Shown in pieces: positions 9,073-17,422 of a stretch of DNA of 64,000 bases (positions are counted from its first letter, which is position 1; each line of letters starts with the position of its first letter). The stretch is from an uncultured Flavobacteriaceae bacterium (GTDB taxonomy: Bacteria > Bacteroidota > Bacteroidia > Flavobacteriales > Flavobacteriaceae). The notes beneath the pieces are model-generated. The model saw only the letters and a program-made list of their open reading frames with translations, made no database searches and was not told the origin of the DNA. Location: positions 372,001 to 436,000 of the forward strand of contig CAJYAG010000002.1 of NCBI GenBank assembly GCA_913065125.1, written 5' to 3'. The position numbers and the translations under genes are program-made.

Positions 9073-9154
9073 ATTTGTTTATTTAACGTTTTAGTTGTTT
9101 CCTTTTCTCCTTCAAATATTATTCCATTTTTAGGAAAATCGATTTGTTTTTTGC

Positions 9155-10441
9155 TTATAATCTTTTTGGATAAATAGTTAACCGCTGTCCTATTTTTAAA
9201 TTAGTGCTTCTAAGTCGGTTCCATTTTTTGATTTCACTTACTCGAACACCGAATTTTTTAGCTATTTTTCCTAAATAATCTCCACTTCGAACTTTATATC
9301 TTATCCGTTGATTTAACTCTAAATATTTTGGTAAAGGCTTTTCTCTTTTTGCATTATCTTCATCAACTAAAGTGTACAATTCTTCTTCTTTTTCTAAGAA
9401 TTTAATCGTTGCATTTCTAGGGATCGTTACTACATAGTTTTTCCCTTTTACAAACGGAATGATGTCTAGTTTATATTCGGGGTTTAAAAATTGTAACATT
9501 GCTGTTTCTATTCCTGTAACTTCTGTAATTTGATCAAAAGAAACTGTTTTTTTAACTCGGATTGTATCTGTTGCAAAGTGATAAATTGGCGGATTTTCAG
9601 GTGCCAATCCATGTTCTTTAGCATATTTAAAAATATATAACGTTGCATAAAACGCAGGAACATATCCCGCGGTTTCTGCTGGTAAATACTGACGCAGATT
9701 CCAATAATTTTGATATCCCCCAGAACGTTTAATCGCTTTAGAAACATTTCCTGGTCCAGAATTATAAGCTGCTAATGCTAAATCCCAATCGCCAAAAATA
9801 TCATACAAATCACTTAAATATTGACAAGCTGCAATGGTTGCTTTAACTGGATCTTGACGTTCATCAACATAAGAACTTACGTTTAATTTATATTGTTTTC
9901 CGGTTAAATACATAAATTGCCAAAGTCCGCTTGCGCCAACTCTAGATCTTGCCCTTGGATTTAAAGTAGATTCTACAATTGCCAGGTATTTCATTTCTAA
10001 CGGAATGTTAAACTGATCTAAATATTTTTCGAACATCGGGAAATAATATTCTGCTTTTGCCATTAATGCAGGGTAATATTTCTTGCGATATTTTAAATAA
10101 GAATTGATTACATTTTCTAAAATAGGATTGTATTCAATAAAAAATGGAGATGAATTATCTAAATGCTTCAATCGCTCTTTTAAAACATTTGTAGGGATTT
10201 TTATTTCTGGTTTTTCTTTGGCTTCTAGCCCTTTAATTACATAATTGATGTTGGCAGTTAAAGGAGATCTGTATTGTGTTTCTACAACCAAACTGTCTAT
10301 TAAAGACAGGTCTTTGTCACTAAAAAAACCTTTTTTTGTAGCATTTTTTAGCGAATCGTTTGCAATGCTATCTTGTTTAATTTGTGCTGATAAGGAAAAA
10401 GATAAAAAAAGAAATAAAAATGTAATTTTTTTGTAATTCAT
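9155..10441 (-). CDS. lytic transglycosylase with SLT and LysM domains (MltD-like)
   Basis: Murein hydrolase that cleaves the MurNAc-GlcNAc bond with 1,6-anhydro formation, 428 aa. A Sec signal peptide is cut near SLSAQ (residue 20). The SLT domain spans about 135-265, with catalytic Glu157 in AIVESTLNP and the family blocks GASGLWQFM and AAYNSGPGNV. A LysM peptidoglycan-binding domain fills residues about 378-425 (YKVRSGDYLGKIAKKFGV to KIGQRLTIYP). Periplasmic. The gene begins 3 bp after the stop of xthA and ends 82 bp before DUF4837. E. coli MltD has two LysM domains; only one is clear here. Confidence 0.94.
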   Translation of the reverse strand: MNYKKITFLFLFLSFSLSAQIKQDSIANDSLKNATKKGFFSDKDLSLIDSLVVETQYRSPLTANINYVIKGLEAKEKPEIKIPTNVLKERLKHLDNSSPFFIEYNPILENVINSYLKYRKKYYPALMAKAEYYFPMFEKYLDQFNIPLEMKYLAIVESTLNPRARSRVGASGLWQFMYLTGKQYKLNVSSYVDERQDPVKATIAACQYLSDLYDIFGDWDLALAAYNSGPGNVSKAIKRSGGYQNYWNLRQYLPAETAGYVPAFYATLYIFKYAKEHGLAPENPPIYHFATDTIRVKKTVSFDQITEVTGIETAMLQFLNPEYKLDIIPFVKGKNYVVTIPRNATIKFLEKEEELYTLVDEDNAKREKPLPKYLELNQRIRYKVRSGDYLGKIAKKFGVRVSEIKKWNRLRSTNLKIGQRLTIYPKRL

Positions 10442-10444
10442 ATT

Positions 10445-11206
10445 TTAAAAATCTAATTCAACAACAATCGGGCAATGATCTGAGTGTTTTGCTTCTGGTA
10501 AAATATAGGCTCTAGAAATCGTTGATTTTATGGGATCAGATACCATTGCATAATCTAAGCGCCAACCTTTGTTGTTTGCTCTAGAATTTGCTCTATAACT
10601 CCACCAAGAAAATTCTTGTTTCTCTGGATGTAAATAACGAAAACTATCAATAAATCCGCTTTTTATAAAATTACCAAGCCATTCTCTTTCTTCTGGTAAA
10701 AATCCAGAAACGCCTTTCATTTTTGGGTTGTGAATATCAATTTCTTCGTGACAAATATTATAGTCTCCACAAATTACTAAATTCGGAATTTCCTTTTTCA
10801 ATTCATCGACATATTCTTGAATTTCATCCATATACTTAAACTTAAAATCAAGGCGTGCATCGTTTGTTCCAGAAGGTAAATACATGCTCATTACAGAAAC
10901 TTCATCAAAATCTACACGAAGATTTCTTCCTTCAAAATCCATCGACTCAATTCCAGTTCCGTACTCAACATGATTTGGTTTTTCTTTACATAAAACCGCT
11001 ACAGATGAATAGCCTTTTTTTTCTGCCGAAAACCAATAATGATATGGATATCCAGCAGCTTCAAATTCCGACAAATCTAATTGTTCTTTATGTGCTTTGG
11101 TTTCTTGAATACAGATTACATCTGGACTTGCAGCTTGCAACCAGTCTAAAAAGCCTTTTTTTAAAGCAGCTCTAATTCCGTTTACGTTGTATGAGATTAT
11201 TTTCAT
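10445..11206 (-). CDS. xth: exodeoxyribonuclease III / AP endonuclease
   Basis: Exonuclease III family (EEP superfamily) enzyme, which nicks DNA at abasic sites during base-excision repair. It has 253 aa, the normal length. Motifs are MKIISYNVNGIRAA at the start, ICIQETKA with the metal-binding Glu near residue 35, ICGDYNICHEEIDIHNPK near 144-161, and the C-terminal LDYAMVSD and KHSDHCPIV, which carry the catalytic Asp and His. Cytosolic. It is packed tightly, 2 bp after scoB and 3 bp before the transglycosylase gene, so it is probably co-transcribed with unrelated functions. Confidence 0.95.
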   Translation of the reverse strand: MKIISYNVNGIRAALKKGFLDWLQAASPDVICIQETKAHKEQLDLSEFEAAGYPYHYWFSAEKKGYSSVAVLCKEKPNHVEYGTGIESMDFEGRNLRVDFDEVSVMSMYLPSGTNDARLDFKFKYMDEIQEYVDELKKEIPNLVICGDYNICHEEIDIHNPKMKGVSGFLPEEREWLGNFIKSGFIDSFRYLHPEKQEFSWWSYRANSRANNKGWRLDYAMVSDPIKSTISRAYILPEAKHSDHCPIVVELDF

Positions 11207-11208
11207 TC

Positions 11209-11862
11209 TTAAAATTTCATTTCTGGAATTTCTCCTTCAACAATTAAAGTTCCTTCTGTGGCATTTTTAATTTCCTCTACAGAAGCTCCAGGAGCTCTTT
11301 CTAACAAATGAAAAGCACCATTTTTTATTTCTAAAACAGCCAGGTTTGTAACTACTTTTTTAACACAACCAACTCCGGTTAGTGGCAAAGAACATTGTTT
11401 TAACAACTTCGATTCTCCTTTTTTATTGGTGTGCATCATGGCAACAATAATGTTTTCTGCGGATGCCACTAAATCCATTGCGCCGCCCATTCCTTTTACC
11501 ATTTTACCTGGTATTTTCCAATTGGCGATATCTCCGTTTTGTGCTACTTCCATGGCGCCAAGAACAGTTAATTGAACGTGTTGTCCGCGAATCATTCCAA
11601 AACTCATTGCAGAATCAAATAAAGAACCTCCTTTTAAAATAGTAACCGTTTGTTTTCCTGCATTGATTAAATCAGCATCTTCTGTTCCTTCAACCGGAAA
11701 TGGGCCCATTCCGAGCAATCCATTTTCTGATTGAAACTCAACTTCAATATCATTAGGAACATAGTTTGCAACTAAAGTTGGAATTCCAATTCCTAAGTTT
11801 ACATACCATTTATCTTCAATTTCCTGAGCAATTCTTTGCGCTATTTGTTCTTTTGTTAACAT
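11209..11862 (-). CDS. scoB: 3-oxoacid (succinyl-CoA:acetoacetate) CoA-transferase subunit B
   Basis: Beta subunit of a class I CoA-transferase that moves CoA from succinyl-CoA to acetoacetate, 217 aa. The FQSENGLLGMGPFP block near residues 43-56 carries the Glu that forms the covalent glutamyl-CoA intermediate. GAMDLVASAENIIVAMMH is the other family hallmark. Subunit A lies upstream on the same strand but is separated by a four-helix-bundle gene and its repeat arrays, which is unusual because the two are normally adjacent. Substrate assignment rests on similarity to ScoB rather than AtoA, so it is moderately sure. Confidence 0.92.
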   Translation of the reverse strand: MLTKEQIAQRIAQEIEDKWYVNLGIGIPTLVANYVPNDIEVEFQSENGLLGMGPFPVEGTEDADLINAGKQTVTILKGGSLFDSAMSFGMIRGQHVQLTVLGAMEVAQNGDIANWKIPGKMVKGMGGAMDLVASAENIIVAMMHTNKKGESKLLKQCSLPLTGVGCVKKVVTNLAVLEIKNGAFHLLERAPGASVEEIKNATEGTLIVEGEIPEMKF

Positions 11863-11905
11863 TTTAATGATGTATCAATTTAATAATTTATCAATGTATC
11901 AATTC
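11863..11905 (-). repeat. octamer array on the 3' side of the four-helix-bundle gene
   Basis: On the minus strand the sequence reads as consecutive 8-base units: TTGATACA, TTGATAAA, TTATTAAA, TTGATACA, TCATTAAA. The consensus is TTGnTAmA. The first unit supplies the TGA stop codon of the four-helix-bundle gene, and the last abuts the ATG of scoB. The same unit family occurs in the opposite orientation on the other side of the gene. Confidence 0.7.
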
Positions 11906-12249
11906 TGATTACGAGATTTAATACTTGTGCTTAGTATTTTATATAAAATCAACCCCAATTCTTTTACTTTTTCTTGTAAAATGGTATTTGAAGGATAACT
12001 TTTAGATTTTTCGCAAAGAATTAACCAATACTTTGTTTCTTCTAATTCTTTCGTTGCTATTTTTATTTTATGAATAAAATCTGCTTTGCTTTCTGCATTT
12101 TGAGCTTCATGTACATTTGCTCCAATGCTTGTTCCAGATTTTAACAATTGTCTAGAAATAACATACTTTTTCTCTGTTTGTAAAATTTCACAATATTCTA
12201 TAACTAATAATGAAACTTCAATTGATTTTTCTACAACTACATTCTTCAT
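11899..12249 (-). CDS. four-helix bundle protein (23S rRNA intervening-sequence protein family)
   Basis: Small helical protein of 116 aa. Family hallmarks are visible: ISRQLLKSGTSIGANVHEA around residues 32-50 followed by KADFIHKIKIATKELEETKYWL around 55-76. Members were first found as ORFs inside 23S rRNA intervening sequences, and they are structurally related to the Avd accessory proteins of diversity-generating retroelements; the molecular role is unknown. No reverse transcriptase or rRNA is nearby. It interrupts the scoA-scoB pair and is bordered by octamer arrays on both sides, so it may be a recently inserted cassette. Confidence 0.88.
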   Translation of the reverse strand: MKNVVVEKSIEVSLLVIEYCEILQTEKKYVISRQLLKSGTSIGANVHEAQNAESKADFIHKIKIATKELEETKYWLILCEKSKSYPSNTILQEKVKELGLILYKILSTSIKSRNQN

Positions 12250-12280
12250 TATTACATTGATTAATTGCTACAATATTTTA
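12247..12280 (+). repeat. octamer array on the 5' side of the four-helix-bundle gene, inverted relative to the 3' array
   Basis: Read on the plus strand, outward from the four-helix-bundle start codon, the units are TTATTACA, TTGATTAA and TTGCTACA, then a decayed ATATTTTA. They match the TTGnTAmA consensus of the 3' array, which reads outward on the other strand, so the gene sits between inverted arrays. The array overlaps the start codon and ends close to the scoA stop. Confidence 0.62.
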
Positions 12281-12284
12281 ATTA

Positions 12285-12983
12285 TCAGCGTTTTCGAACT
12301 GTTCTTTGTTCAATTCTCTTTTCGTAATTTTTTCCTTGAAAAATACGTTGTACGAAAATTCCAGGGATATGAATTTGATTTGGGTCCAATTCTCCTGCCT
12401 CAACTAACTCTTCCACTTCTACAACAGTTATTTTCCCTGCCATTGCCATCATTGGGTTGAAATTACGCGCTGTTCCTTTAAATATTAAATTTCCTGCTGT
12501 ATCTCCTTTCCATGCTTTGACAAAAGCAAATTGTGCATCAAAAGCATGTTCTAAAACATACATTTTTCCATTAAATTCTCTTGTTTCCTTTCCTTCAGCT
12601 ACTTCGGTTCCATAGCCCGCTGGCGTATAAAAAGCCGGAATTCCTGCTCCTGTTGCTCTACAGCGTTCGGCTAATGTTCCTTGCGGAATTAAATCTACTT
12701 CTAATTCGCCTGATAACATTTGGCGCTCAAACTCATCGTTTTCTCCAACATAAGAAGAAATCATTTTTTTTATTTGACGTTTTTGCAATAACAATCCTAA
12801 TCCAAAATCATCTACACCTGCGTTATTAGAAATACATGTTAAATCTGTGGTTCCTAATCGTACCAATTCTGAAATGCAATTTTCTGGAATTCCGCACAAT
12901 CCAAAACCTCCTAACATAAATGTCATTCCGTTTTCAACTCCGTGTAAAGCTTCTGCTACGTTTTTTACTACTTTATTTATCAT
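12285..12983 (-). CDS. scoA: 3-oxoacid (succinyl-CoA:acetoacetate) CoA-transferase subunit A
   Basis: Alpha subunit of the class I CoA-transferase, 232 aa. The N-terminal [19 protein letters not shown] (residues 19-37) is the CoA-binding glycine-rich block. [12 protein letters not shown] (about 114-125) and the C-terminal [22 protein letters not shown] are also typical. With ScoB it interconverts acetoacetate and acetoacetyl-CoA for ketone-body or branched-chain amino-acid catabolism. It follows the PBP gene by 11 bp. Partner subunit B lies about 420 bp downstream, beyond the four-helix-bundle insert. Confidence 0.93.
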   Translation of the reverse strand: MINKVVKNVAEALHGVENGMTFMLGGFGLCGIPENCISELVRLGTTDLTCISNNAGVDDFGLGLLLQKRQIKKMISSYVGENDEFERQMLSGELEVDLIPQGTLAERCRATGAGIPAFYTPAGYGTEVAEGKETREFNGKMYVLEHAFDAQFAFVKAWKGDTAGNLIFKGTARNFNPMMAMAGKITVVEVEELVEAGELDPNQIHIPGIFVQRIFQGKNYEKRIEQRTVRKR

Positions 12984-12994
12984 TTTTATTTTTC

Positions 12995-15286
12995 TTAAAA
13001 ATCTATATCTCCTTTTTTAATAACAGGTTTTTTATCGTCTTTTTCTTCTAATGGGTCTTTGTCAGAACAATCTAACCGAATAGAAATTGGATTTTCTGGT
13101 TTTTCAAAATCTTCTTTACTGATGTTTAATGTTGAATCTTCATAACATTTTCTCATAAAAATTGCCCAAGTTGGTAACGACATTGATGCTCCTTGCCCTT
13201 TTCCAATTTTCTCAAAATGGATTGCGTTGTCTTCTCCTCCAGTCCAAACTCCTGTTGCTAAGTTTGGTACAACTCCCATAAACCAACCATCTGTATGATT
13301 CTGTGTCGTTCCTGTTTTTCCTGCAATCGGGTTTTGAAATCCGTACGGATAACCAGTTACATAGCCTGGTCTTTCATTTGTGGTTCTCAATCGAATTCCA
13401 GATCCTGCAGTTGTAACTCCTTTTAGTAAATCTAACACAACATATGCAGATTCTTCGCTCAATACTTCTTGAGTTTTCGGTGTAAATTGCGTTAAAACTG
13501 TTCCGTTTTTATCTTCAATTCTAGTTATAATCATTGGTTCAACTCGCAAACCTTTATTGGCAAACATTGCATATGCACTTACCATTTCGTAAAGAGATAA
13601 TTCTACCGAGCCAAGTGCAATTGCTGGAGCTTTCGGAATGGAAGTATTAGTACCTGTTGCTATTTGCGCTAAATTTGCAACATTTCTTGGACCAACCATG
13701 TCAATCAATCTCGCTGAAACAACGTTAATTGATTTTGCTAATGCTTCTTTTAATGTTAAAACACCTCCGTATTCTTCGCCAGAATTTCTTGGAGTCCAAG
13801 GTTCTGGAATTCCATATTTTCCTTTACTAATTGTATATGGAGTATTCGGATACGTATCACAAGGAGATAATTTTAACTGATTTATAGCTGTTGCGTATAC
13901 AAATGGTTTGAATGTAGAACCTACTTGTCTTCTCCCTTGTTCAACATGATCGTATTTAAAATGTTTGTTGTTAATTCCGCCAACCCACGCTTTTATATGA
14001 CCTGTTTGTGGCTCCATTGACATCAATCCAGAGTGTAAAAAGTATTTGTAATATCTTATTGAATCAGCTGGTGTCATTAAAGTATCTCGATCTCCTTTCC
14101 AAGTAAATATTTTCATCTTTGTTTTTCTAAGAAAAGAAGCTTCTATTTCTTTTTCTGGAGTGCCCAGTCTCTTCATTTCTCTCCATCGGTCAGAGTTTTT
14201 CTTAGCTCTGGTTAAAATCATTTCTATTTGTTCTGGCTCTAAATCATAAAAGGGAGCGGTTTTGTTGCTCTTTTGTTCAGTAGTAAAATAGGATTGTAAA
14301 TTTGCGATATGTTCTTGTACAGCTTCTTCTGCATATTTTTGCATACGAGAATCTATCGTAACGTACACCTTTAAACCATCTGCATAAATATTATATTTTT
14401 CTCCGTTAGGCTTTGGATTTGTCTTTACCCATTGTTTTAAATAATCTCTTAAATGCTCTCTAAAATAAGTAGCATAACCATCGCTGTGACTTTCTGGAGT
14501 GTAGTTAAGTTCTAATGGAAATTTTTGCAAAGAATCTTTTTCTTGTAGTGTTAAAAACCCATTCTTTTCCATTTGTTTTAATACTACATTTCTACGTTGG
14601 TGTACTAATTTTTCTCTTCTTAAAGGATTAAAATAAGAAGAGTTTTTAAGCATTCCTACCAACATTGCAGATTCTTCAATTTTTAATTCACTGGGTTCTT
14701 TTCCAAAATAAATCCTTGCCGCAGAACGAATTCCGACTGCTTGATTTAAAAAATCGTACTTATTTAAGTACATTGTTAAAATTTCTTGTTTGGTGTATTG
14801 ACGCTCTAAACGAACAGCAATCACATATTCTTGAAATTTTTGAAGCACTCTTTGAACAATGTTTTTAGAACCTTCTCCGTGAACCAATATTTTTGCAAAC
14901 TGTTGTGTAATTGTACTTCCTCCACCATCTTTTCCTAACTTAGCAATGGCACGTGCTGTGGCTTTAAAATCTACACCAGAATGTTCAAAGAAGCGTTCAT
15001 CTTCTGTGGCTATTAAAGCTTCTACTAAATTTTTTGGTAAATCTTTAAAGTGTATTGGTGTTCTGTTTTCATAAGCATATTTACCTAGCGTTTTACCGTC
15101 AGAAGAAATAATTTCTGTAGCCAAATTGTTTTCTGGGTTTTCTAATTCTTCAAAGGTTGGTAAAACTCCAAAAACACCCCAAGAAGCTAATAAAAATAAA
15201 AGAAAAATTGATGTAAATCCACCAATTACAATTCCCCAGAACCATTTTTTATATTTTTTAAAATCTATTACTTTTTTCTTAGTCAT
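12995..15286 (-). CDS. class A penicillin-binding protein (bifunctional transglycosylase/transpeptidase, PBP1A type)
   Basis: Peptidoglycan polymerase and cross-linker, 763 aa. A single N-terminal membrane anchor spans about residues 15-37. The GT51 transglycosylase domain follows, with catalytic Glu95/Glu97 in EDERFFEH and [11 protein letters not shown]. The transpeptidase domain has nucleophile Ser457 in GSTFKPF, then a KSINVVSAR block and the [12 protein letters not shown] box. The anionic tail ([14 protein letters not shown]) is short. It starts 2 bp after the stop of gldH and precedes scoA by 11 bp, and the murein hydrolase gene lies further down the same run. Confidence 0.96.
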   Translation of the reverse strand: MTKKKVIDFKKYKKWFWGIVIGGFTSIFLLFLLASWGVFGVLPTFEELENPENNLATEIISSDGKTLGKYAYENRTPIHFKDLPKNLVEALIATEDERFFEHSGVDFKATARAIAKLGKDGGGSTITQQFAKILVHGEGSKNIVQRVLQKFQEYVIAVRLERQYTKQEILTMYLNKYDFLNQAVGIRSAARIYFGKEPSELKIEESAMLVGMLKNSSYFNPLRREKLVHQRRNVVLKQMEKNGFLTLQEKDSLQKFPLELNYTPESHSDGYATYFREHLRDYLKQWVKTNPKPNGEKYNIYADGLKVYVTIDSRMQKYAEEAVQEHIANLQSYFTTEQKSNKTAPFYDLEPEQIEMILTRAKKNSDRWREMKRLGTPEKEIEASFLRKTKMKIFTWKGDRDTLMTPADSIRYYKYFLHSGLMSMEPQTGHIKAWVGGINNKHFKYDHVEQGRRQVGSTFKPFVYATAINQLKLSPCDTYPNTPYTISKGKYGIPEPWTPRNSGEEYGGVLTLKEALAKSINVVSARLIDMVGPRNVANLAQIATGTNTSIPKAPAIALGSVELSLYEMVSAYAMFANKGLRVEPMIITRIEDKNGTVLTQFTPKTQEVLSEESAYVVLDLLKGVTTAGSGIRLRTTNERPGYVTGYPYGFQNPIAGKTGTTQNHTDGWFMGVVPNLATGVWTGGEDNAIHFEKIGKGQGASMSLPTWAIFMRKCYEDSTLNISKEDFEKPENPISIRLDCSDKDPLEEKDDKKPVIKKGDIDF

Positions 15287-15288
15287 TT

Positions 15289-15780
15289 TTACTTCTTTTC
15301 TATTCTAAACCCTACTTCTGTAATTCCTTCTAAACTTTCTATTCCGTTTATTGCTCCGTTTTTACGCATTGCTTGATTTATTAAGACAGTATATTCTCCC
15401 GACATTGGAAAAACAACATTTTCTTTATAAAACAGTTTATTTTCTTTTATTCCAGTAAATCCTTTTCCCAAAAAACGGCCAGAACTATCTGCCATTTCGT
15501 ATTCTAACGTGTCTACAATTTTCTTGCCATTCGGAAAATTTAACGTTGTTATTAAAAACAAATTGCTGTAACTATATTTTTGATTGTTTCTAATCGTTAA
15601 AAACAGGTCTTTTTTGTTGATTGTGTCTTTAACATCAAAATTAAAAGAAACTGTATTTGTACTTTTCCAAGAACTATCAGCAATTGTAACAATAGAATCA
15701 TATTCTCTTTTAGAGTCGCACGAAAGGATACTAAAAGCAACCAAAACAAATACAATAATTTTACTCTTGTTTGTTTTCAT
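15289..15780 (-). CDS. gldH: gliding motility lipoprotein GldH
   Basis: Lipoprotein of 163 aa required for gliding motility in Flavobacterium; Gld proteins are linked to the type IX secretion and gliding machinery. The start MKTNKSKIIVFVLVAFSILSC gives a lipobox with Cys21. Family-typical blocks follow: YDSIVTIADSSWKST, NFPNGKKIVDTLEYEM, GKGFTGIKENKLFYKENV, QAMRKNGAINGIESLEGITEV. The frame is open further upstream, but that part is the out-of-frame image of the basic tail of RicT and lacks a signal peptide in the right place, so the ATG at 15780 is chosen. It overlaps the ricT stop by 20 bp, which implies translational coupling. Confidence 0.93.
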   Translation of the reverse strand: MKTNKSKIIVFVLVAFSILSCDSKREYDSIVTIADSSWKSTNTVSFNFDVKDTINKKDLFLTIRNNQKYSYSNLFLITTLNFPNGKKIVDTLEYEMADSSGRFLGKGFTGIKENKLFYKENVVFPMSGEYTVLINQAMRKNGAINGIESLEGITEVGFRIEKK

Positions 15781-17098
15781 TTGGTTTGTTTCTATTTTGA
15801 TTTTTGTTTCTATTATTGTTCTTACGAAACGGTTTTTTAGTTTGTTTATTTTCTGCAACATTAGGTGTTGTAGCCTTTTTATTTTGATTCGGATTTCTCT
15901 TTTGTTTCGGTTTGTTTGGTTGATTTGTATTTTGTGTTTTTGCCGCTGGTCTCTTTTTATTTCTGTTGTTTTTTCTACGTCCTTTTTTCTGTTTAGGAGC
16001 ATCAAAACGCGTTAAACTATCTTGACCAACAACATTTTCGAAATCTACTTTAGTCTCAACAACAACATCCGATTCGTAATCTTCTAGCGGAGCAGCATCT
16101 TCGTTGTTTTTATTCAATTCAATTATTTCATTTACTTGCTCTAGCGTTAACTGAAACCATTTAAAACTATTGTCTTTATAGGTGTACCAAAGTGCTTTTT
16201 TAAAGATGTCCATTTTTACAAAAACAGCATCGCCATTTTCTGTTTTCAATACTTTATCTTGCTTCGGAAACGCTTTTAATGCATCTAAATACGTATCTAA
16301 TTCAAAGTTTAAACAACATTTTAATTTACCACATTGCCCAGCTAACTTTAACGGATTTAACGATAATTGTTGATATCTCGCCGCTGCAGTGTTTACTTTT
16401 CTAAAATCTGTTAACCAGGTAGAGCAACACAGTTCTCTACCACAAGATCCAACACCACCTAAACGCGCTGCTTCTTGACGCAAACCAACTTGTTTCATTT
16501 CTACTCTAATAGAAAATGCACTTGCTAAATCTCTAATTAATTGTCTAAAATCTACACGTTCATCGGCTGTATAATAAAAAGTTGCTTTGTTTCCATCGCC
16601 TTGATATTCTACATCAGAAAGTTTCATTTTTAAGTTTAAACGACTTATTATTTCTCTTCCTCTACGTTGTGTTTCTTGTTCTTTTTCTCTGTAAGATTGC
16701 CAAATATCAATGTCTTTTTGAGACGCTTTTCTGTAAATTTTTAAAATTTCTTCGCTATCTTCTTTAAGGTTTTTCTTTTTTAATTGCACTTTCACCAATT
16801 CTCCTCCTAAAGAAATGGTTCCAATATCGTGACCTGGAGAACTTTCTACAGCAACAACATCGCCCATAGAAAGTGTTAGGTTTTCTGTATTTTTAAAGAA
16901 ATGTTTCCGTCCGTTTTTAAATCGAACTTCGTAAATATTAAAAGGAGCTTCGCCATTTGGCAAAGTCATGTTTGATAACCAATCAAAAACGGCTAATTTA
17001 CTTCCGCTTCCGCAAGATCCACCGGTTCCACAATTTCCGTTACTTTTACAGCCTTTTGGAACGCCGCCGTCTTTTGTTGAGCAACTTGTACAGCTCAT
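15761..17098 (-). CDS. ricT: RicT/YaaT-like PSP1 domain protein with Cys-rich head and basic tail
   Basis: PSP1-domain protein, 445 aa from the chosen start. In Bacillus, RicT (YaaT) joins RicA and RicF in an Fe-S complex that affects mRNA processing and phosphorelay. The core shows VGLRQEAARLGGVGSCGRELCCSTW and LNPLKLAGQCGKLKCCLNFE in consecutive pieces. The first 30 residues hold five Cys (3, 6, 17, 23, 29) and Gly-rich linkers. The last 70 or so residues are a disordered Lys/Arg/Asn/Gln-rich tail. The frame extends 28 codons further upstream, but MSCTSCSTKDGG is the better start. It heads the gldH-PBP run. Complex formation in this organism is inference. Confidence 0.9.
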   Translation of the reverse strand: MSCTSCSTKDGGVPKGCKSNGNCGTGGSCGSGSKLAVFDWLSNMTLPNGEAPFNIYEVRFKNGRKHFFKNTENLTLSMGDVVAVESSPGHDIGTISLGGELVKVQLKKKNLKEDSEEILKIYRKASQKDIDIWQSYREKEQETQRRGREIISRLNLKMKLSDVEYQGDGNKATFYYTADERVDFRQLIRDLASAFSIRVEMKQVGLRQEAARLGGVGSCGRELCCSTWLTDFRKVNTAAARYQQLSLNPLKLAGQCGKLKCCLNFELDTYLDALKAFPKQDKVLKTENGDAVFVKMDIFKKALWYTYKDNSFKWFQLTLEQVNEIIELNKNNEDAAPLEDYESDVVVETKVDFENVVGQDSLTRFDAPKQKKGRRKNNRNKKRPAAKTQNTNQPNKPKQKRNPNQNKKATTPNVAENKQTKKPFRKNNNRNKNQNRNKPNENKQE

Positions 17099-17373
17099 AG
17101 TATGTATATATTTTAAAAAAACAAATGTGCTTTTTGTGGCAACTCTTGTTTTTATTGGGTTCTTAAATAATTTGAAAATCAACTTTAAGTTGATGAGTCT
17201 GTAAATATACGGATTCTCAAAGAATCATAAAACAGGATAATGAAAGTTCTCTCATCTACTTTTTTATTTGATACTATATCAAATATAGTTTCATCGTTTG
17301 TTATAATTATTAGCACTTTAGAATTCGTACAAATAGAATTAGAATTCGTAAAAAAGTTGTTTTTTGAGTATAA
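17099..17373. other. intergenic region upstream of ricT with paired direct repeats
   Basis: Gene-free stretch between the ricT start and the trhO terminator. It holds a minus-strand TATATTTG box at 17280-17287 (a possible but distant -7 element for ricT) and two copies of TTAGAATTCGTA at 17318-17329 and 17339-17350, described separately. No small ORF with convincing features is visible. Confidence 0.5.
17318..17350. repeat. direct repeat TTAGAATTCGTA, 21-bp period
   Basis: Two perfect 12-bp copies whose starts are 21 bp apart, about two helical turns. The spacing is typical of a site bound cooperatively by a regulator on one face of the DNA. It lies about 220-250 bp upstream of the ricT start codon. 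Confidence 0.6.
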
Positions 17374-17401
17374 AAAAAGACCTCAGTGTTGAAGTCTTTT
17401 C
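17374..17401 (-). terminator. terminator of trhO
   Basis: Stem AAAAGACcTCA / TGAaGTCTTTT with one C-A mismatch and a short loop, followed on the minus strand by a T run. It is 22 bp past the trhO stop codon. Confidence 0.8.
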
Positions 17402-17422
17402 TATGATTAAAATTTGAACTAT

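Noticed and set aside
10855..11175. Plus-strand 106-aa frame opposite xth
   Set aside because: Complete antisense overlap with a clearly recognised exonuclease III.
11899..12249. Diversity-generating retroelement (because four-helix-bundle proteins resemble Avd)
   Set aside because: No reverse transcriptase, template repeat or variable repeat is present nearby.
12125..12460. Plus-strand 111-aa frame across the four-helix-bundle and scoA genes
   Set aside because: It is antisense to two recognised coding genes and has no family pattern.
15781..16005. Upstream extension of the GldH reading frame to 238 aa
   Set aside because: These residues are the other-frame image of the Lys/Asn/Gln-rich tail of RicT; the lipoprotein signal peptide begins only at the ATG at 15780.
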